A stretch of DNA of 64,000 nt from Eudorina sp. 2006-703-Eu-15 (Eukaryota > Chlorophyta > Chlorophyceae > Chlamydomonadales > Volvocaceae). Each line of letters opens with the position of its first letter. The stretch's first letter is position 1. The stretch spans positions 7,501 through 71,500 of the forward strand of contig BDSI01000152.1 of the NCBI GenBank assembly GCA_003117195.1, in the 5' to 3' direction. The translations under genes and the position numbers were made by a program. Below are positions 57,901-64,000 of the stretch, piece after piece. The notes under the pieces were generated by a model. The model saw only the letters and a program-made list of their open reading frames with translations, did not search any database and was not told where the DNA came from.

Positions 57901-60900
57901 ATGGAGATGAGCTGCACCCCAGCGCCACCATGTAACGAAATTGGCTCGTTACAGGAATTCCCATTTGATGGGGTTTATGCGGGGACTGCTTCTCCTCGGC
58001 AAGAAGACGAGCAGAGGCTGAAGCGTCAGCCGAAGCGTCGTCGGGGACTCTGGCAAGCATGCTTTGCACAGCCACGGGCAGATGAACCATCAGCTCCCTC
58101 GGGGTTGCGCTCAACGCCGTCAAAATTGACCCTGACGGGCGATGGTACACTTGCCTTCCGCCGCACGGGCTCGCCTGACACAAGGCACATTCCAATTTCT
58201 AAGATTTGTGACATTCAGCAGAAATGGATAGAGGCCGGCGGAGTGCGGGTGTCCAAGGTAAAGCTTGCAGCATTCCTGGTGTGGACACTCGGCGCCAAGA
58301 CGACATGGCATCCTCGCACATAGTACATTATTACCTCCGATAACATGCTGCGCAGTTTGACTGGAACTTCACAGTTGTGGCGTGGATGGCGGGCTGGTAA
58401 AAACCCCACGTGTTCCTTGGCCCCACACAGGTGACACTCACGATAGACAGCGGCAAGGAGCCTGTCATTATCAGGGGCCTCAAGGTGGGGATGGGGGCTC
58501 TGCGCCTTCAGCGGAATCGTTGGATTTCTCGATGCAGCGTCACAGGTTGCGTAGGCGGTGTTGACCGGCGGTTGCAACTGCCGCAGCGCTCCTATGATGA
58601 GCCTCGACACCATGCGATCCCCTCTACCATCTCTCTGACTATGCAGAATCCCCAGGAATTTCTTGAGGCGATCAAGAGGCGCCAGCAGGTCGCATCCGAC
58701 CTGAGGGACAGACTGCCCCATGAGCGCGAGGCAACAGGTGTGTCCGCGCCTCATCTGGTACCAAATCAGCTTTTGACCTTTTGCATAAGACTGAAACGAT
58801 CTGAGCGGTAGTCGTCGGGCTGTCAACAGGTGTCCTTTCCGACCCCCTCACATGCTGTGCGCGGCACACAGGCCGGGCATCCGCGGGTGGCCCCGGTTCG
58901 GCGCCCCCGCCCACGCGCTGGAGCGAGGACGGCGCGTCCCCGGACGGCAAGCACATGAAGCCGCGGGCGCTGTTCGCTGACGCCACATGTAGCCCTGTGT
59001 CCATGTCGGGGGGCAACAGCGGCGCCGCCGGCATGACGATGCTCAGCGCCTTCGCGCGCAGCCCCGCCCAGGACTTTACGGGCGCGGCCTCCGTCGCGCG
59101 GGAGATTCAGCTGGCGTCTCCTGGCCGGGATGACGACAGCTACACGTCCTCCCTGGAGAGCATAGCAGCTGAGGCCGCACCGGAGCCCCAGCTGGCGGCC
59201 GCTGCTGCGGCAGCAGCAGCAGCCGCAGCCACGGATCGGCGTGTGGAGCAGTCAGGAGCAACGGGACAGGGCGACGTGGGGGAAAGGAGGCAGAGAGCAC
59301 AGGTGGCGGCAGCGCCGCCTCCGCCACCGCCGCATCAGCCCTCCGACTCACTGGCCCTTCCGGCGGCTCTGTCGATGTCGAGCATGGTGCAGTCGCCTGC
59401 GCCGCGCGCGTCTTCGGCCTCGCGGCCGCCTCAGCCGCCCGGCGCGGCACCTCACGGCGAAACTTCGCAGTTCACGGAGGAGCTTGTGGCGGGTGTGGAG
59501 CTGGCGCCGCGGTCGCCCCAGGGGCCTAGGGGTGCTGGCCTGCCGCCGGTTTCGAAGCTGATCATGGGCGGGAGTCCGCCCATGCCGGCCGAGGACTCAG
59601 TCATGGGCGGCACGACCTCGTCTCAGCTGACGCCAGAGAGCTCCCCTCGGCCGACTGTCCAGCTGATGGGCGGCAGCCCGCCGCCACGGGCAGAGGACTC
59701 GGTGCCGGCATCCCTGCAGAGCTCCCCGCCCGCCTCGCGGGGACAGCCGTTTGCGTCTGTGGCGGTGCCCGCGGTCGGGGGCGCGTACACGCACCGGTCC
59801 GCCGGCAGCCTCAGCTCCGTCGCCGGCGCCGGCGCAGATATGCCCCACGCCGCGTCGGTGCCGCTGCTGCACGAGCCGCGGCCGACAGGGCAACCGGGCG
59901 AGGAGCTCCTGCCCAGCTCGGCGTCGGACATGCGGGTACGCGTGTCAGAGACAACGTACACCTCGCCCGCTCGGGGTGCTGGGCGGCAGGAGGTCATCCG
60001 CGTGGCGGTGGAGCCGCCGGTAGAGCTGCCGCTGGCGGGCGGGGTCTCGCGCGGCAGCGGTTCAGCGGATGATACACCGAGGCTCTCGCAGCCCGCGGCG
60101 AAGCAGCGGAAACCGCAGGAGAGCAGTGGCCGGCTGGCGCCGGGCATCCTCGTAGGGCCTGCGGGACCTTCCGAGCCTGGGGCCAGTGGCCAGGAAGCCG
60201 CAGCGCGGGTGTCTCGGAGTCGGTTGGAAGGGGCGGAGAGCCCGTTCGAGTCGGCTAGCTCGGGTGAGCTGGCTGACAGCCCCGCGGCAGCCTTGTCACC
60301 GGTGCTGGCGTCGATGCCAAAGCGGGAAGGCGGCGGCGTCGCGGGTGGCAGCGGCAGCGAGGCCACCGGTGCAAATGCCGCCTCAGCACTGACGACGGCG
60401 GGCAGTGGCGCCAAGGGGCCCGTTGGGACGTTGGGCATCGCTGCAGCTGCAGCGACCGTGTCCGCGGTGCTGACGTCAGCCGCCTCCGCTAGCCTGGGCG
60501 GCGTCGGTCTGGCGGCTGCGCCGTCAATGGCTGGTTCCGCCAGCGTGGTGATGGGCTCCGCGGCGGCGTCGACGGCAGCGGCAGCCGCATCCGTCGCGGC
60601 GGCGCCACTAACGCTGATGGGTTTGACGGTGGCCGCGGCGGTGACGCTGGTTGCGGCGGCGGCCGTGACCCACATCCGAACCGGCAGCCCGCTGCGGCCG
60701 TTGGAGTCCCCGTTCGACCTGGTCGTACCGCCGCAGTTGGTGGTGCAGGTGGCTGCGCCGCCGCCGCCGCCGGGTCCCCTCATGACGACGCTGCCTTCGC
60801 AGCGGGGGAGCTCAGGGGCGGAATCGCCGACGTCCTGGATCGGCAGCGGCCGCATCAGCGCCTCCTATGAGGGGGACGGCGGAGAGGCCGCAACCCGCAG

Positions 60901-63900
60901 CAGCGTCGTGTCGGTGGCGGCGTCGGGGCGGGGTCTGGAAGGCAGCCTGCGCGAGTCGGCGGCCCAGGTAGGAATGGTACGACGCCCCTGGCGACGCTTC
61001 TGCCTGCGCCCACTGCCCATGGTGCCTGTACTGCTGCTGCTGCTGCGTTGCTCACGAGCCCACAAGTGCCCTCAAGGGCGCTTTACCTGCGCGGCGTGTC
61101 TCATCCGCCACTTGGGTGTCATGGGCGAGACCCAAATCGACGGAGGTGGCGCTCCGTTGCGTTTATGTGCAGGTCGAGGTTGACACCGCCGCGCCGCCAA
61201 GTCGGCCCGAGCAAGTCGAGAAGCCGGCGCCGACGTCCGAGCGCGACATGGCGGAGGAGGAGGACAGCCCGGCCACGGAGGTCAGCCTGGCGGGCTCCCG
61301 CCGCGGCCTTCCCGGCAGCGGCGGCAGGGACGGCAGCGAGGGCGCAGCAATCAGCGGCGCCTGGGGATCGAACCCCAACCTCGTTGAGGCGGAAGCGGAA
61401 GAGGCCACCACGGAGGCCGCCTCGGCCCCGGCGGCCAACGCCGCGCGGGCTTGCGGTCCTGTACCCGCGGGCAGCCCCGCGGCGGCAGCTAGGACGAACT
61501 CGTCGGAACAGAACTACCACCCTCACCACCTCAACCACGACCACCCCTCTGTGCAGCAGCAGGAGGAGGACGATGGGGAGGAGGATGGGGAGCGGGAGCC
61601 GCTGCCGATGATGCTGTTCGCCGGCCCGGCGGCGGCGGGTACCCGTGGGTCGCACACTCAGGTGCCGGCAGCCGCCGCCACCGACGCACCCGCGGAACCC
61701 GCCGGACCAGCGCCGCAGCACCCTCGCGAGCAGCCGGCGGTGCCGCTGGGCGAGGGCCTCCGTCCCGCTGCACCCCTGCCGCAACCCCGGGCCGAACCGT
61801 ATGCTGCTGCCGCTGCTCAGCCGGGGCCCGACGCTGCGCGGGCGTGTCCGGTAGCGGCCGTGGCTGCCGTCGGCGCGGCGGCGTCTGCGCCGTTCGACCC
61901 GTACCCTGATGGTCAGGCGGCGCTGCGGTCGCAGCCTGCTGCGGGACAGGACCCCACCGCCCGGCAGCTCCTGCGCGATTTCGACAACAGCGCAGTCGCT
62001 GGGGCGGCCGTCACTGCTCCCCCCGCATACCGGGGGAGCTCTGGCCAGCAGCAGCAGCACCCGCAGCAGCAGCACCTGCATCGGGAATCGCAGTCCAGCG
62101 GCGAAGCAGAAGTGTACGCAGCGCATGTGGCATTCCACAGGGCTGCTCCGCCGCACGCGGCGCTGCCTGCCGCTGCCGGGGATCCGGCGGTCGCGGGCCT
62201 GGCCATGGCCGCGGCTTCCCCCGCCACACCGACCCGACGGCGACGGTTCCAGCAGCTGACCGAGTCGCCCGTGCGGGTGCTCTACTCGGTGCATGCGTCC
62301 TTCACGGGGCTCCCGACGGCTGACCCACGGGTCATGCAGGGGCTGTGGCCCTCGCCCCAGGGGCCGCCGCCGGCGCTGGGGCCGGCGAGGTGCGAATCCG
62401 CGGTGCAGACAGATGGCCCCCAGGCTGAATGTCCCGTCCGGGCGGAGGCGGTCTCGTCAGCATCCGCGCGGACCAGCGCCGCCGCCGCCTCCGCGTCAGC
62501 CTCAGCCACGGCCGCCTGCGCATCCCATGGTGGCAACGCGGCGGGTGAGTTGGCGGGTGAACGGACAGGCGCCAGGGGGGAAGTCAGGGGCGTATGTCCC
62601 GACGAGGCGCGAGGTGTCGCTCCCCCGGTCGGCGTTCCACCGATTCCGGACGGCGCGCCTGCTGCGAGCGTCGCCGCCGTGGCTGCCGGCGGGGTCGCGC
62701 TTGCGGGCTCCCGCCGTCGATGTAGCGGCAGTGGCAGCGGGCCGGGCAGCCGGCGCGCCAGCCGTGCCAGCAGCGGCAGCGCTTCCCACGACCTGACGGC
62801 CAGCGCCGTCCAGCCGGTGTTCACGTTGCAGATCTCGAAGGAGCAGCACCCGCAGTTGCCGCCGCAGCCGCACCCGGCCGGCGTCGGAATGGCCAAGGTT
62901 GACATGGCTGCAACCACGGTGGAGGAGGTGGAGGTGGGCAGCAGCTCTCAGGGCAGTGCTCGGGATATCTCTTCTGCGGCCGCTGCTGCTGCTGCTGCTG
63001 CTGCTCCTGGGGCGCTGGGCGGCGGGAACTGCAGCAGCAGTCCCACCACTCGCCAGGCCGGTGCCCAGGACTGGTACATGTCGTCCGTGGGGCTGGACTC
63101 GCAGCTGAAAGCCGGCGGGTTTGTCCTGGCCGCGCCGGCGGGCACGCGTGGCGCAAGGTGGGGTCGCTTCATGATGGCGGTTGGGCGCGAAATAGAGCGG
63201 CCCCTTGGGGTCGGGCAAGATTGCGGGGCTGTGGGTCCGGGCCATGGGGCTGGGCGGGGAGTGGTCGTTGCGGTGGTCAGACGGACGGGGCGGCGGGCGC
63301 CGGGTGCTTTCTCTGAGTGGCAGCCCCTGCTGCCGAGTGTTTGTTATCCCTCCCAGACCGAGGATGACTGTAGTGGTCCTGGAGCGATCCGTGATCGGTA
63401 GCATCAGCTTGCACTTTCGCTTCTCGTTGGGGGGGGGGCCGCGGGCGGATCACGACCATTCCCAAGAGATCATCGTCCCTGTTGAATCCTTAATGTTTAA
63501 CCCGCCGAAACCGAGTATGTAGATAAGAGACCCGCCCAAACCGAGTGTGTTTATTTTCCCCCGAGAGATCGCCGTCATGGGGTGCGCCGTTGGTCTTAAC
63601 ACGGAGGGCGGGGTGTGGTGTCCTCATCCCTTGCCCGCAGGGACGAGCATTCCCCAACCGTGTCCACTCCAGCCAGCTCCTCGGCGCTGTCGCCCTGGCC
63701 CAGCAGCACCCAGGACGCCTCGCCGTCCGCCGGCGAGGTCACCCAGGTCACCCACCTGCCCTTCGGCCCCTCGCCGGGCGCACCGTCGTGCAGCGGCTCG
63801 AGCGCCGCGGCCACCCGCAGCGCGGCTGTGCCCGGGTTCGTTGCCGGGTTTGGCGTTTTTAAGATGACCCCCAGCGCGGCGCCCGCCCTCCCCGAGCCGG

Positions 63901-64000
63901 AGGCCACTGGCCACGAGGAGGAGGCGCCCCTGCTGGGCCGCGCGGGTAGATCCAGTGGCTGCGGCCTTGCGGTGATCCAGCCCGGGGCCGTCTGGTCCGG
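57901..64000 (+). CDS. Large protein with N-terminal PH-like domain (partial, 3' end beyond window)
   Basis: Exons 57901-58257, 58431-58484, 58647-58737, 58872-60967, 61173-63157 and 63641->64000; phases agree, about 1647 aa visible with no stop yet. Residues of about 72-150 form a compact beta-rich unit: LTLTGDGTLAFRRTGSP, RHIPISKICDIQQKWIE, VTLTIDSGKEPVIIRGLK and NPQEFLEAIKRRQQV. This resembles the bacterial-type PH (bPH) or GRAM fold, including the closing 'LK-NP-x-E-F' helix. The rest is Ala/Ser/Pro/Gly-rich, with repeated phrases (MGGSPP, EDSV) and two hydrophobic stretches near 690-715 and 740-765 (LMGLTVAAAVTLVAAAAVTH) that could be membrane segments. Lipid or membrane association is inferred from the fold. 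No catalytic motif is seen and the family is otherwise unrecognised. It shares its upstream region with tomosyn. Confidence 0.75.
63520..63560 (+). repeat. Fragment of the family B element end, in an intron
   Basis: TAGATAAGAGACCCGCCC, then a GTGTGTTTATTTTCC stretch, like the end of the copy at 51880, in the last visible intron of the PH-like gene. Confidence 0.6.

Noticed and set aside
57698..58195. 165-codon minus-strand frame between tomosyn and the PH-like gene
   Set aside because: It overlaps exon 1 of the PH-like gene in antisense and has no family features.
59623..60855. 410-codon minus-strand open frame
   Set aside because: Antisense shadow of exon 4 of the PH-like gene; GC-rich coding DNA commonly leaves the complementary frame open.
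61350..61390. tRNA-like GGTTCGATCC on the minus strand
   Set aside because: It lies inside a continuous plus-strand coding exon and has no cloverleaf context.
61119..62294. 391-codon minus-strand open frame
   Set aside because: Antisense shadow of exon 5 of the PH-like gene; Arg/Pro-rich with no motif.

Overview
This is nuclear DNA from a GC-rich, intron-dense green alga, most likely a chlamydomonadalean/volvocine species. The evidence is many short introns with GTGAGC/GTGCGT-type donors, TGTAA polyadenylation motifs, alanine/glycine/glutamine-rich insertions in conserved proteins, many simple repeats, and a flagellar axoneme gene. No bacterial, organellar or viral gene was found. Gene models were built by hand from splice sites, checking that reading-frame phase is kept across every junction; exon coordinates are given in each entry.

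Layout, left to right. (1) <1-998 (-): unrecognised single-pass membrane protein, cut by the window edge. (2) 1670-7009 (-): translation factor eIF2B delta, 9 exons, 647 aa. (3) 7464-11319 (+): NME7/FAP67, a DM10 plus double NDK axonemal protein, 7 exons, 379 aa, head-to-head with eIF2B delta. (4) 11906-12549 (+): probable mitochondrial ribosomal protein bL32m, 150 aa. (5) 14578-23096 (-): a very large (about 1787 aa) low-complexity nuclear-type protein with a TFIIS N-terminal (LW) domain. (6) 23803-24384 (+): small membrane-anchored DnaJ-type zinc-finger protein. (7) 27094-33040 (+): TKL-type protein kinase with a large Gln-rich insertion in its N-lobe. (8) 34382-34808 (-): 3' end of an unrecognised gene, followed by a 1.3-kb hexamer satellite and a degenerate mobile element bounded by inverted repeats. 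(9) 42237-57654 (-): a complete 24-exon tomosyn/Sro7/Lgl-type gene (1508 aa), with WD-type propellers and a C-terminal R-SNARE. (10) 57901->64000 (+): a large protein with a PH-like domain at its N-terminus and hydrophobic segments, divergent from tomosyn across 246 bp and open at the window end.

The genes are unrelated housekeeping, ciliary, signalling and trafficking genes, as expected of nuclear chromosome sequence, not an operon. The pairs eIF2B delta/NME7, TFIIS-N/zinc finger and tomosyn/PH-like are divergent and may share promoters. The PH-like protein's placement beside a SNARE regulator is suggestive but proves nothing.

Two interspersed repeat families stand out. One is a short (about 25-50 bp) motif, at least ten copies, mostly in introns and in both orientations. 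The other is a roughly 500-600-bp element, three copies, all in introns. No CRISPR, rRNA or convincing tRNA was seen.
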